Shown: positions 25,172 through 34,023 of the stretch, one piece after another
How the letters are laid out: every line of letters begins with the position of its first letter
Numbering within the stretch: position 1 is the first letter of the stretch
From: Lachnospiraceae bacterium UBA7205
Lineage (GTDB): Bacteria; Bacillota; Clostridia; Lachnospirales; Lachnospiraceae
Assembly (NCBI GenBank): GCA_002490665.1
Contig: DKUL01000032.1
Location: 25,387-85,416 of the forward strand
DNA length: 60,030 nucleotides
Reading direction: 5' to 3'
Position numbers and translations under genes: made by a program
The notes under the pieces: model-generated
Told to the model about the DNA's origin: nothing
Databases searched by the model: none
Seen by the model: the letters and a program-made list of their open reading frames with translations, nothing else

Positions 25172-27061
25172 ATGAAAAGAATACATATCGCGATAACAAG
25201 CGTGGCAGTACTGGGAATCCTTGTGCTTGTGACTGTTGCCCGGGGAATTGGCGGCGGTGTAACAGCCGCGGAGGATGAGCGATTTCGAATCAATGGAACG
25301 ACATTGACAAAGTATCTGGGAACTGACACATTTGTCAGCATCCCGGATACGGTTACAACAATCGGTGAGGAAGCTTTTTCCGGAAACGAGACGGTGACAG
25401 GCGTTGAGATTCCGGATTCCATCACCACAATATCTTTTAATGCCTTCAAAAACTGTACGGCACTGACAGGCATTATTGTGCCTGACACGGTAGAGAAAAT
25501 AGGTCCCGGCGCTTTCGAGGGATGCACGGCACTTACATCTGTTGAAATCGGTGCAGGCGTCAGCTCGTGGGGAACAGGGGTGTTTACAAACTGTGACAGC
25601 CTTGCAAAAATCACAGTTGACAAGGAGAATGAATATCTTACTTATTACAATGGTGCAGTGTATAATGGAAACATGACAATGCTGTACCAGGTTCTTCCGG
25701 GACGTGAGGGTGAAAATTATGCCATGCCCGAGACGGTAAAGGATATTGATACCTATGCATTCTGGAATTTGAAAAACACAAAGAATGTCAAGGTCTCATC
25801 TGCTGTTTCGATGATTCCGAAGCAGTCTATGTCGAGCATGGGAAGCGTGGAAAATGTTGTTCTTCCGGATTCCGTGACGACTATAGGGGAGCGGGCGCTG
25901 GCGAACAATGCAAACCTGAAACAGGCAGCGGTTCCTGCGTCGGTGACAAACATAGACAAAAAGGCGTTTGCGGGGAGTCCGAATGTAAAAATATTTACCA
26001 GCAAGTCGAGCGCGGCAGATACATTTGGCAGCAACAATAACATCCCTGTTATTTATAAGGCAGAATATCCGACCGACTTTATGGACAGCAATGCAGGGCT
26101 TGAGGAAAAGCCAGATGTAGGAGAGGGTTCGGCAGACAGTACAACATCAACCAATACAACAACCAAAGATGAACAGACGACAGTGGATAACAATACACAG
26201 AATAGCGGCACAGATGATACATCCCAGTCCCAGCAGAATCCTTCTGGTGGTTTTCAGAGTACGGAAGGCTATATTCATCCGCTTGATGTTCCTGAAAAGG
26301 ATGATGTAATAGGAAAGACGGTTATTGTTGCCGGAAGGGCAGTCCTTTTGATGGATAACCATAAGGAAAGGGTATATGGAATCCCTGACGGCGTGCAGGC
26401 GGAAGTGGTCACGGAAAGCCAGGCGAAAGAACAGGAGAGTCAGGCAGATGACAACAATTCCATCAGTGTGACATACCAGAAAGAAAATCCTGCGGAAGAT
26501 GAAAGCATCGCACAGAGAAAATTTTATAAGCAGAAAAATCTGACGGATTATGAGATTGACGCGACAGTAAAGAAGATAGGAAGGCTGGCATTTGCCGAGA
26601 GCGGCTTAAAGGCAGTCGACATACCTGAAAATGTGACTGAAATCGAGTATGGGGCATTCCTGTCGTGTGCGGATCTGGCAGATGTCAAGATACCCGCCAC
26701 GGTTACACATATCGGAACCAAGGCATTTGAGGGGACTGCATGGCTGAACAGCTGGCGCAGCGGCGACGGCACAAGTGACGGTGATTTCCTGATTGTAGGA
26801 GACGGCATTCTGATTGCATATAAGGGGAACACGGCACACGTCGAGATACCGGATGGCGTCAAGCAGATTGGCTCAGAGGTTTTTAAAGGTCACACGGAGA
26901 TTCTGGATGTGGCGGTGCCGGCATCTGTGACGAAAATATGTGCCGAGGCATTTCGAAACTGCAGCGAACTGACAGGCCTGACAGGATGCGAGGGGCTCAG
27001 GACAGTGATTCGCGGTGCATTTTATGGCACACAGCTTTCAGAGGAAAATTTTAGGAAATGA
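25172..27061 (+). CDS. Secreted BspA-type leucine-rich-repeat protein
   Basis: A 629-aa protein with an N-terminal hydrophobic signal (HIAITSVAVLGILVLVTVARG). Two LRR blocks are visible: about residues 48-270 (IPDTVTTIGEEAFSG, IPDSITTISFNAFKN, VPDTVEKIGPGAFEG, LPDSVTTIGERALAN) and about 465-620 (IPENVTEIEYGAFLS, IPATVTHIGTKAFEG, IPDGVKQIGSEVFKG). A Ser/Thr/Asn/Gln-rich linker separates them. There is no sorting signal, so it is either secreted or retained by an uncleaved N-terminal helix. AAGGAGA precedes the ATG and the gene follows the giant LRR gene by 30 bases, consistent with one operon. Confidence 0.85.
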   Translation: MKRIHIAITSVAVLGILVLVTVARGIGGGVTAAEDERFRINGTTLTKYLGTDTFVSIPDTVTTIGEEAFSGNETVTGVEIPDSITTISFNAFKNCTALTGIIVPDTVEKIGPGAFEGCTALTSVEIGAGVSSWGTGVFTNCDSLAKITVDKENEYLTYYNGAVYNGNMTMLYQVLPGREGENYAMPETVKDIDTYAFWNLKNTKNVKVSSAVSMIPKQSMSSMGSVENVVLPDSVTTIGERALANNANLKQAAVPASVTNIDKKAFAGSPNVKIFTSKSSAADTFGSNNNIPVIYKAEYPTDFMDSNAGLEEKPDVGEGSADSTTSTNTTTKDEQTTVDNNTQNSGTDDTSQSQQNPSGGFQSTEGYIHPLDVPEKDDVIGKTVIVAGRAVLLMDNHKERVYGIPDGVQAEVVTESQAKEQESQADDNNSISVTYQKENPAEDESIAQRKFYKQKNLTDYEIDATVKKIGRLAFAESGLKAVDIPENVTEIEYGAFLSCADLADVKIPATVTHIGTKAFEGTAWLNSWRSGDGTSDGDFLIVGDGILIAYKGNTAHVEIPDGVKQIGSEVFKGHTEILDVAVPASVTKICAEAFRNCSELTGLTGCEGLRTVIRGAFYGTQLSEENFRK

Positions 27062-27101
27062 AAATAACCAACTATAATGAATTCTAACCGGAGATGACAG
27101 A

Positions 27102-28484
27102 ATGGAAAAACTTTTTTGGGGAATGGTCGGCGGGTGCACGGTTGCGTTTGCTATCCTGCTTGGCATGTATTTGAATAAAATAGGGGTAATCGGTTCTGAG
27201 CCGGAGAGTTCTACGGAGATTGTTTCAGAGACAGAGACGGAAACAGAAGAAATGCCGGGCATCGACAGCGGTGAATTTCCTTCCGACATTCAGTCTATGA
27301 TTGAAGATTCACAGAATAATTATGCCCAGGCAATGCAGGTATTTGAGGATGAATCGTCAGCTGCTGCCTCAAGGGAGGCGGCAGAGAGAAACCAGTCAAC
27401 AGGTTCTGCGGTTTCGACAGGGACATCAGGCAGTACGCCAAAGACGAATGGCTCTGTGGACAGTAACAGGAATGACAATCATGAGTATTTTCTGGAGAGT
27501 CCGTCAGAGGAGGAATCAGAGACGGAGGAGTCAAGCACTGCTGAGGCGAAGACGGAGGAAAAGAAAAACAGTGAATACGAATATACCCTGTACAGTGACC
27601 ATGTGGCAATTAAAAAATACGTTGGCACATCGGCAACAGTGGATATTCCGGAGACAATAGACGGACAGCCGGTTACGGAGATAGGGGATTCGGCATTTGC
27701 AAGCTCCAAGACGCTTGTACGGATATCGGTTCCCGACAGCGTGACAAAACTTGGAAAGAATGTATTTAAAAGCTCCGAGCTTCTCGTGGATGTCAGCCTT
27801 CCGGATGAACTGACCGAGATGGGCGAAGGTATTTTTGACGGATGTTCCAAGCTTGCGCGGATTACAATACCTGACGGGGTCACAAGGATTGGCAAAAAGG
27901 CGTTTAACGAATGTACGGACCTCCGTGTGGTGAAGCTGACAAATGATATCGAGACGATTGAGGAACAGGCATTTAACAATTGTGCGAAGATGGAGATGAC
28001 AAAGCTTCCGTCGTCCTTAAAAAGAGTGGAGAAGGAAGCATTTAACGGCTGTGCGGCGATGGCGCTGGCAAAGTGGCCAGGTGACCTGGAAGTCATAGGG
28101 GAGAGCGCCTTTGCAGACTGTACGGCAATTACAGACATCAAGCTTCCGGGAACGATGCGGACAATGATGGAGAGTGCGTTCTCAGGCTGCACTGGCATCA
28201 AGACACTGGATATCCGGTCCGGAATCGAGTCGATACCGGAAAGCGCTTTTGCAGGCTGCACCAGCATCACGGATTTGGCTCTGCCCAAGTCGGTCATCAG
28301 CATTGGCGACAGTGCATTTAGCGGATGTTCGGCGCTTGCAAGCGTCACAATTCCAAAAAACACGCTCAGTATCGGTGCGTCGGCTTTTGCAGGCTGTACA
28401 TTTACAGAGGTAACAATCAACTCAAAGTGTTCCTACCAGGCAAGCTCATTCCCATTTGAGATTACTGATAAGAATTATTACTAA
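27102..28484 (+). CDS. Membrane-anchored BspA-type LRR protein
   Basis: A 460-aa protein with an N-terminal signal-anchor helix (WGMVGGCTVAFAILLGMYL at about residues 5-23), a Glu/Ser/Thr-rich spacer to about residue 155, and then ten or so consecutive LRR_5 units of ~23 residues (IPETIDGQPVTEIGDSAFAS, VPDSVTKLGKNVFKS, IPDGVTRIGKKAFNE, LPKSVISIGDSAFSG). The regular period suggests one continuous solenoid displayed on a flexible stalk. It has no C-terminal anchor. It lies 40 bases after the preceding LRR gene and is followed at once by the SH3-like gene, so the three are probably co-transcribed. Confidence 0.85.
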   Translation: MEKLFWGMVGGCTVAFAILLGMYLNKIGVIGSEPESSTEIVSETETETEEMPGIDSGEFPSDIQSMIEDSQNNYAQAMQVFEDESSAAASREAAERNQSTGSAVSTGTSGSTPKTNGSVDSNRNDNHEYFLESPSEEESETEESSTAEAKTEEKKNSEYEYTLYSDHVAIKKYVGTSATVDIPETIDGQPVTEIGDSAFASSKTLVRISVPDSVTKLGKNVFKSSELLVDVSLPDELTEMGEGIFDGCSKLARITIPDGVTRIGKKAFNECTDLRVVKLTNDIETIEEQAFNNCAKMEMTKLPSSLKRVEKEAFNGCAAMALAKWPGDLEVIGESAFADCTAITDIKLPGTMRTMMESAFSGCTGIKTLDIRSGIESIPESAFAGCTSITDLALPKSVISIGDSAFSGCSALASVTIPKNTLSIGASAFAGCTFTEVTINSKCSYQASSFPFEITDKNYY

Positions 28485-28505
28485 ATGTCCGCAGGAGGTG
28501 AATCA

Positions 28506-29450
28506 ATGCGAACAGGTTTACGAAAAAAAGCCGTGGCTGTCCTGATACTTGCAACAGTATTTTTTACATCGGTAAATGCGGATATGACGGCATATGCCAA
28601 AGGTCCGACCTACACGGCAATGCAGGATGTATATTATACAAAGGAAAACTGTGTTGTGTATGCCGAACCTACATATACATCAACAGTACTTATAACACTG
28701 GGGGCAAATCTTCCGGTGCAGGTAGTCGGTGCGTATTCCAACGGATGGTATCGCATTAACATTGGCGTTATCTGCTATGTAAAGATGGATTCGGTCACTT
28801 CGGCGGGCGCAATCGGTATCAAAAACAATGCGGATAAGCAGATAGCAGACGCGCAGAAGACTGCTGCGGAGCTGGGATATGAATTTGTGTACCTTACCTT
28901 GAATAAGCAGAAAACCATTAAGAAGGACATTTATAACAGTTATGTGGGGCAGAAGGTGATACTGTATGCCAAGATTGATGACGAGCTGGGTGTTTCCTTT
29001 AAGATGCTTTATGAGGATAAGATAAAAAATGATATCGACCTCAACATGACAAAAACTGCGTCAGTCAATAAATTTGGTGACAGGACAGTGCAGTTTATGT
29101 TTAACAATGACATGGAGCTAAAAGGGCAGATTGCAATTTTTCAGTTCAGGACAGGGTATGACAAGGCGGTTGACATTTACCCGTCCGATGTGGATACCGG
29201 CGAGTTTGTGATGATGAATACGTATTACACGGAGTTCAGTGAGTTTGCCTATGCGCCAGTCACTCAGGTTGCGGACATCATGATTGTGGAGGCTGAGATA
29301 CCCAATTCCCTGACAGAGACCCAGCGCAATATTATGGCGGATCACAGGAAAGGAATTAAGTACCAGTGTGATGACACAAGCGAATACCGCAGTGACGTTG
29401 TTCATGGCAAGCTCCGCAAGGACACAGAGTATGTAGACTATAATTATTAA
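28506..29450 (+). CDS. Secreted protein with bacterial SH3-like domain
   Basis: A 314-aa protein. AGGAGG just upstream points to the ATG at 28506 rather than the in-frame ATG at 28485. A signal peptide (AVAVLILATVFFTSVNADMT) leads into an SH3-like domain at about residues 40-100: ENCVVYAEPTYTSTVLITLG, then VVGAYSNGWYRINIG and ICYVKMDSV, a pattern seen in cell-wall-binding SH3_3 domains. The C-terminal ~200 residues have no recognised fold. It closes the surface-protein operon and is followed by a strong terminator. A role in binding or organising peptidoglycan near the LRR proteins is inferred. Confidence 0.78.
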   Translation: MRTGLRKKAVAVLILATVFFTSVNADMTAYAKGPTYTAMQDVYYTKENCVVYAEPTYTSTVLITLGANLPVQVVGAYSNGWYRINIGVICYVKMDSVTSAGAIGIKNNADKQIADAQKTAAELGYEFVYLTLNKQKTIKKDIYNSYVGQKVILYAKIDDELGVSFKMLYEDKIKNDIDLNMTKTASVNKFGDRTVQFMFNNDMELKGQIAIFQFRTGYDKAVDIYPSDVDTGEFVMMNTYYTEFSEFAYAPVTQVADIMIVEAEIPNSLTETQRNIMADHRKGIKYQCDDTSEYRSDVVHGKLRKDTEYVDYNY

Positions 29451-29458
29451 AAAAGATT

Positions 29459-29500
29459 AAAAAGGAAGGATAGGATTAAGCAATCTTATTCTTCCTTTTT
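29459..29500 (+). terminator. Terminator after the SH3-like gene
   Basis: AAAAAGGAAG (29459-29468) pairs with CTTCCTTTTT (29491-29500), and the stem continues inward (GATAGGATT with AATCTTATT, two G-T pairs) to a four-base loop. The 3' arm ends in five T. Confidence 0.85.
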
Positions 29501-29511
29501 ATATTTTCAGG

Positions 29512-29540
29512 TTGAAACTTTAGGTGAGGTGTGGTATTAT
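29512..29540 (+). promoter_or_regulatory. Sigma-A-type promoter of the ABC operon
   Basis: TTGAAA (29512-29517), 17-base spacer, TATTAT (29535-29540), about 90 bases before the ATP-binding-protein start and directly after the terminator. Confidence 0.65.
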
Positions 29541-29629
29541 TTTTTGTGTAAAGCGTACTAACTGTATTAATTCAAATAATACAGTTCCTGAGCGTGAATG
29601 AAGGATTGTTAAGAGTATGGGAGGCAGAA

Positions 29630-30421
29630 ATGTCAGAGACGGTTAAGAAAAAGACGGAGCCGGTCATTACCGTTAAGAATTTGTATAAAGTATACCGTAT
29701 TGGTGAGAACAGGGTGCGCGCCCTCAATGGGGTGAGTTTTAGTATCAACCGTGGTGAGTTTTGTGCAATCGTGGGAACTTCCGGTTCTGGAAAATCAACA
29801 CTATTAAATATGCTTGCAGGGCTTGAAAAGCCGACAAAGGGTGAGATTATTATCGCAGGTGAGCATATGGAAACAAAGAATGAGAACCAGCTTGTACGGT
29901 TCCGGAGGGAGCATATTGGGTTTATCTTCCAGTCCTTTAACCTGATGGGGACGATGGACGCGGTGGAAAATGTCGCGCTTCCGCTCACGTTTCAGGGCGT
30001 GTCGAAAAAAGAGCGTACAAGACGGGCAAAGAAGATGGTACATATGGTAGGGCTTGACAAGTACTGGGATCACCGTCCAAACCAGATGTCCGGCGGTCAG
30101 CAGCAGCGGGTCGGCGTTGCAAGGGCGCTTGTGGTAAATCCGGAAATTATCTTTGCAGATGAGCCGACCGGAAATCTCGACTCCAATACATCGAGGGAAA
30201 TCATGAACCTCATGCAGAATGTCGTGCGGGAGCAGAAGCGGACACTGATTATGGTTACACATGACAACACGCTTGCGAGTTTTGCAGACAAGATTATCCG
30301 CATCGTGGATGGCAAGATTGTAGACATGGTAGATAATACGCAAAATACCGGCACATCCGGTTCTGAACCAATGGAGACGGATGCGGTAAATCCGGCAGAA
30401 AAACAGGAGAATAGATGCTGA
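29630..30421 (+). CDS. ABC transporter ATP-binding protein (MacB/LolD-type)
   Basis: A 263-aa ATPase. GGGAGG precedes the ATG at 29630; the longer frame from a GTG at 29594 lacks a ribosome binding site. Walker A is GTSGSGKST, the signature MSGGQQQRVGVARAL, and Walker B IIFADEPTGNLDS, with the D-loop and H-switch (MVTHDN) following. This signature set is typical of the MacB/LolD/FtsE group that drives mechanotransmission rather than classic substrate translocation. A ~40-residue acidic tail after residue ~225 is extra. It forms an operon with the next two genes (17-base gap, then TAATG coupling). Confidence 0.93.
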   Translation: MSETVKKKTEPVITVKNLYKVYRIGENRVRALNGVSFSINRGEFCAIVGTSGSGKSTLLNMLAGLEKPTKGEIIIAGEHMETKNENQLVRFRREHIGFIFQSFNLMGTMDAVENVALPLTFQGVSKKERTRRAKKMVHMVGLDKYWDHRPNQMSGGQQQRVGVARALVVNPEIIFADEPTGNLDSNTSREIMNLMQNVVREQKRTLIMVTHDNTLASFADKIIRIVDGKIVDMVDNTQNTGTSGSEPMETDAVNPAEKQENRC

Positions 30422-30438
30422 AAGGAGCATAAAGTGAA

Positions 30439-32136
30439 ATGAAAAGGATGAAACAAATACTAATCGTGATGCTGATGGCTGTGCTGCTTTGCGGAAATAC
30501 ACTGACTGTATTTGCAGAGCCGGATGATAATGACTCTGGTAACAATAACAACTATGGAAGTCCGAGTGACCAGTACGCGTCGGACGAGTGGAAAGACCAG
30601 ATTAGGGGAGAGCTAAACCGTTTTTACAGTGATTTGAAGCTCCGCTATAAGATGACAGATGAGAAGATACGGCGCATGGATAAGATTTATAATAGTGCCA
30701 TGACTTATATGAAAAACGCCGCGTTGACCATGTCAGAGCTTACAAGCTATGAGAATGAGATTGAGGGGTATTTAAGTGAGATTGCAAAGGAAAACACGAC
30801 AGGCACGGAAAAATTCCTGATGCTTTCCAACGAGGTGCCCATCACGGATGCGAAGTTTGGTGAACAGACTTTTGTTGTGCTCTCGTTAATCAACCTTGGA
30901 AAGACGGACATCACGGATGTCGTATTGACACCGACGGTCTCAAATGACAAGACAAAATGGCCGTTTGACATCAATCAGGCATATGATGCGCAGACAATTC
31001 AGATTATACAGGCTGCTGACGACACAGTGGATGCATTTAACAAGCGGATGGATATTGGCTGGTATTTTAATGTCAGGAGTGACGTGCTGACTGGCTGTTA
31101 TCCGCTGCCGTTCCATGCGACCTATTATCAGAATGGGGCGCTTGTGGAGACGGACATCACGACATATATCAACATCAAGGGAGCAAATCCAAGCAAAAAG
31201 CTGATAGAAGACCCAGACAAGCAGACTTCAAACCCGCGTATCATTGTAACAGGGTACAAGACCGAGCCGGAGGTGGTTTATGCAGGTTCTGTCTTTAAGC
31301 TGTCCGTAAGTGTGAAGAACACGTCCAAACAGACGGCTGTGGAGAACGTGCTTTTTAACCTGGAGGCGACGGTGGAAGGAAAGGATGCGGATGCCACCTA
31401 TTCGGCGTTTCTGCCGACATCGGGTTCAAGCTCTGTATATACGGAGCGCATCTCGCCGGGCGAGACCTATGACATGAGTATTGAGATGGAGGCAAAATCG
31501 GATTTGTCCCAGAAACCTTATGTGCTTACGGTCAACATGAAGTACGATACGGATGAGCAGATAAACCTGTCGGATGTCGCACACGTATCGGTACCAATTA
31601 AGCAGGAGGCAAAGCTTGACACTGGTTCTGCGGAAATCATACCGGAATCCATTCCGGTAGGAGACCAGTCCAATGTCATGTTCAGCGTGTTCAACACTGG
31701 TAAGACAACACTTTATAATGTCAAGGTTACATATGAAAGCGAGACAGTAGAGAGCGGGATTACCTATCTTGGAAATATAGCGCCAGGAGCGACGCAGAAT
31801 GTGGATTCCATGCTGACAGGTATTGCGCCGGATACTGGGGAAGGCATTGTCAAGGCAGTCATCACCTATGAGGATGAGGCTGGAAATGAGACCCGTTTTG
31901 AAAAGGACTTGAATTTATTGGTATATGAGATGAGTTTTGATGAGGGCATGGAGGATATCCCAATGGAGCCAATGGAAGAAGAACCCCAGAAAAAAGGTCT
32001 TCCCATGGCGGCGATAATCGGTATAATTGTGGGAGTCATTGCAGTCATTGTCATTGTGGTGGTCATCATCTCAAAAAAGAAAAAGGCAAAGAAGCAAAAA
32101 GAGGACATGGATTTGTTAGACGAGGATGATGTATAA
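30439..32136 (+). CDS. Extracytoplasmic Ig/CARDB-like membrane protein of an ABC operon
   Basis: A 565-aa protein with a signal peptide (ILIVMLMAVLLCGNTLTVFA), a helical region (about 50-120), and then several beta-sandwich segments of the COG1361/CARDB kind (VVLSLINLGKTDITDVVLTP, KLSVSVKNTSKQTAVENVLF, VMFSVFNTGKTTLYNVKVTY), each the start of an immunoglobulin-like unit. A C-terminal helix (AAIIGIIVGVIAVIVIVVVI) plus Lys-rich and acidic cytosolic tail anchor it in the membrane. Its place between ATPase and FtsX-like permease suggests it is the extracytoplasmic partner of the transporter, replacing a MacA-type adaptor. The function of the complex is unknown. Confidence 0.8.
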   Translation: MKRMKQILIVMLMAVLLCGNTLTVFAEPDDNDSGNNNNYGSPSDQYASDEWKDQIRGELNRFYSDLKLRYKMTDEKIRRMDKIYNSAMTYMKNAALTMSELTSYENEIEGYLSEIAKENTTGTEKFLMLSNEVPITDAKFGEQTFVVLSLINLGKTDITDVVLTPTVSNDKTKWPFDINQAYDAQTIQIIQAADDTVDAFNKRMDIGWYFNVRSDVLTGCYPLPFHATYYQNGALVETDITTYINIKGANPSKKLIEDPDKQTSNPRIIVTGYKTEPEVVYAGSVFKLSVSVKNTSKQTAVENVLFNLEATVEGKDADATYSAFLPTSGSSSVYTERISPGETYDMSIEMEAKSDLSQKPYVLTVNMKYDTDEQINLSDVAHVSVPIKQEAKLDTGSAEIIPESIPVGDQSNVMFSVFNTGKTTLYNVKVTYESETVESGITYLGNIAPGATQNVDSMLTGIAPDTGEGIVKAVITYEDEAGNETRFEKDLNLLVYEMSFDEGMEDIPMEPMEEEPQKKGLPMAAIIGIIVGVIAVIVIVVVIISKKKKAKKQKEDMDLLDEDDV

Positions 32137-33518
32137 TGAAATTCTTTGATTTATTGCGTATGAGCATATCCAACCTGTGGAAACGTAAGCTTCGTACCGT
32201 ACTGACGGTTCTCGGCGTTGTCATTGGTATCACCTCCATTGTTGTCATGGTTGCGCTTGGCAATGGACTGAAGGAGTCCATGCTGGAGAACTACTCAAAT
32301 TACAGCTCCATGACACAGATACAGATTAGCTCCGGGGGCGGCTTTTATGTGTCAAACAGCGGGGGAACGACGCAGCAGGAGGAGAAAAGACTGGATGATT
32401 CGTTTATTCAGGAGCTTCTTGCCATGGAGCATGTCAAGGAGGTTTATCCCAGACTGAATGTGTCGGCAATCGTGAAAGCCGGAAAATACTCAGGCTATCT
32501 TGACATAAACGGTCTGACACAGGGGGAGTTCCAGACCTTGAACATCCCTGTGGCAAAGGGAACGCTGCCGGATTCTGACACAGAGTTAAAGTTTTTCTAT
32601 GGCAATAATGTACTTACTAATTTTTATATAGAAAAAACACACACCTATACGTTCTGGGAGACAGGTGAGGCGCCGGATGTTGACCTGATGGAGGACTCGC
32701 TGTTCGTGATTTTTGACACGGACGCATACTGGAACTCCCAGGGCGGCGGTTCCAATGATGGAACACCAGTCAAACAGCCAAAAAAGTATCTGATTGAAGC
32801 ATGCGGCCTGATGGAAGGAGAGCTTGGGGAGTGGAATAACAATAACAGCCAGAGCGTGCTCTGTGATATTGACGCACTGAAGGCGGAGCTGAAGCGTGTT
32901 TTTAAGAAAAACCCGATTCCGGGACAGCCGACCAGAAAAAACGGAAAACCGTACAATGAGTTGTTTTACTCGCAGATAATCGTTCAGGTTGATGACATGG
33001 CGAACGTGACGCCGCTGACCAACACCCTGAAGGATTTGGGGTATGACGCGTACAGTTCGGCAGAGTGGATTCAGCAGGAGCTTGACAGCATGAACATGAT
33101 ACAGGCAGTGCTCGGCGCGATTGGTGCAGTTGCCATGCTGGTGGCGGCAATCAGTATCACCAATACCATGATGATGTCCATCTACGAGCGGACGAAGGAA
33201 ATCGGTGTCATGAAGGTAATCGGCTGCGACATCCGTAATATCCAGAGCCTGTTTCTCATGGAGGCTGGTTTTATCGGCTTTATTGGTGGAATGATTGGGG
33301 TCGGTTTCAGCTTTATGCTGAGCTTTGGCATCAACGGACTGATGGCATCAAGCGGTGCGGGAGAAAATATGGGAATCACAGGCGCCATCTGCCGGATTCC
33401 GATATGGCTTTGTCCGATTGCAATCCTGTTTGCCATCTTAATCGGCATGATTGCAGGCTTTATCCCATCACTCAGGGCGATGCGGTTAAGCCCGCTGGCA
33501 GCGATTCGAAATGAATAG
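32136..33518 (+). CDS. MacB/FtsX-type ABC transporter permease
   Basis: A 460-aa permease of the four-helix MacB type. The first helix and preceding segment (RKLRTVLTVLGVVIGITSIVVMVALGNGL) are the standard MacB N-terminus, a ~230-residue extracytoplasmic domain follows, and the FtsX domain has three helices with the conserved SIYERTKEIGVMKVIGC coupling loop. It ends in the motif LSPLAAIRNE, close to the classic PxxALRxE. Its ATG overlaps the stop of the preceding gene (TAATG), so the two are coupled. Substrate is unknown; with the surface cluster upstream, handling of surface proteins or antimicrobial peptides is possible. Confidence 0.92.
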   Translation: MKFFDLLRMSISNLWKRKLRTVLTVLGVVIGITSIVVMVALGNGLKESMLENYSNYSSMTQIQISSGGGFYVSNSGGTTQQEEKRLDDSFIQELLAMEHVKEVYPRLNVSAIVKAGKYSGYLDINGLTQGEFQTLNIPVAKGTLPDSDTELKFFYGNNVLTNFYIEKTHTYTFWETGEAPDVDLMEDSLFVIFDTDAYWNSQGGGSNDGTPVKQPKKYLIEACGLMEGELGEWNNNNSQSVLCDIDALKAELKRVFKKNPIPGQPTRKNGKPYNELFYSQIIVQVDDMANVTPLTNTLKDLGYDAYSSAEWIQQELDSMNMIQAVLGAIGAVAMLVAAISITNTMMMSIYERTKEIGVMKVIGCDIRNIQSLFLMEAGFIGFIGGMIGVGFSFMLSFGINGLMASSGAGENMGITGAICRIPIWLCPIAILFAILIGMIAGFIPSLRAMRLSPLAAIRNE

Positions 33519-33583
33519 TGTGAGAAGTACTTCTAAAACTCAGCAGCAAAGGCTGCTTCGTTAAGAAGTACTAAGTCTCACAC
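33518..33583 (+). repeat. Complex palindromic element
   Basis: GTGTGAGA (33518-33525) pairs with TCTCACAC (33576-33583), AGTACTTCT (33526-33534) with AGAAGTACT (33564-33572), and an inner GCAGC/GCTGC hairpin lies in the loop. A three-base AAG sits as a bulge in the right arm. It starts at the stop codon of the permease. The layout resembles the elements at 37204-37340. Confidence 0.65.
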
Positions 33584-33584
33584 A

Positions 33585-33613
33585 GGAGAATGCCCAAAAT
33601 GCGGGCATTCTCC
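33585..33613 (+). terminator. GC-rich hairpin after the ABC operon
   Basis: GGAGAATGCCC (33585-33595) pairs with GGGCATTCTCC (33603-33613), an 11-bp stem with a 7-base loop. No T-tract follows, so termination is likely assisted or inefficient. Together with the palindrome before it, it fills most of the 207-base gap. Confidence 0.6.
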
Positions 33614-33725
33614 GCACTGATTTGAGATTTCGCCCTGGGGAATCATGTTGGTTATGCTTCTGGCAGTCTGTTATGATGATGATAAGGGATAATCGTTGAA
33701 GCTTGTGAGGAAAGTAGGTGATTGT

Positions 33726-33914
33726 ATGCCAAATGGAGCAGATATTATCAGGGATTCCATTACAGAGTTTTCCAGGTTGCAGGGATGGATGCTGTCTATA
33801 AAGGATAAAGACCCGGAAACATATATTTCGATGCATGAAAGGTACATTGAATTAAAGGTTACGCTGTCAAGTCTGGGTGTGAACCTTGCAGAATTAGACC
33901 GGATAAAGGAATAA
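33726..33914 (+). CDS. Small acidic hypothetical protein
   Basis: A 62-aa helical protein with no recognised domain. AGGTGATTGT precedes the ATG at 33726, which is preferred to the TTG at 33696. It is a single-gene unit closed by a strong terminator 22 bases after its stop. The acidic, amphipathic sequence (ITEFSRLQGWMLSIKDKDPE) would fit a small regulatory or structural protein. No function is proposed. Confidence 0.65.
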   Translation: MPNGADIIRDSITEFSRLQGWMLSIKDKDPETYISMHERYIELKVTLSSLGVNLAELDRIKE

Positions 33915-33935
33915 CGGATAAAACTTGAAACAGGG

Positions 33936-33961
33936 GGCTTCTCGAAAAGAGAAGCCTTTTT
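33936..33961 (+). terminator. Rho-independent terminator
   Basis: GGCTTCTC (33936-33943) pairs with GAGAAGCC (33949-33956) around GAAAA and is followed by five T. Confidence 0.88.
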
Positions 33962-34023
33962 GTGTACACGAAATCATTCCCATTCATATATTAATATCAA
34001 GTTGCAACAGATATGTGCGGTGA

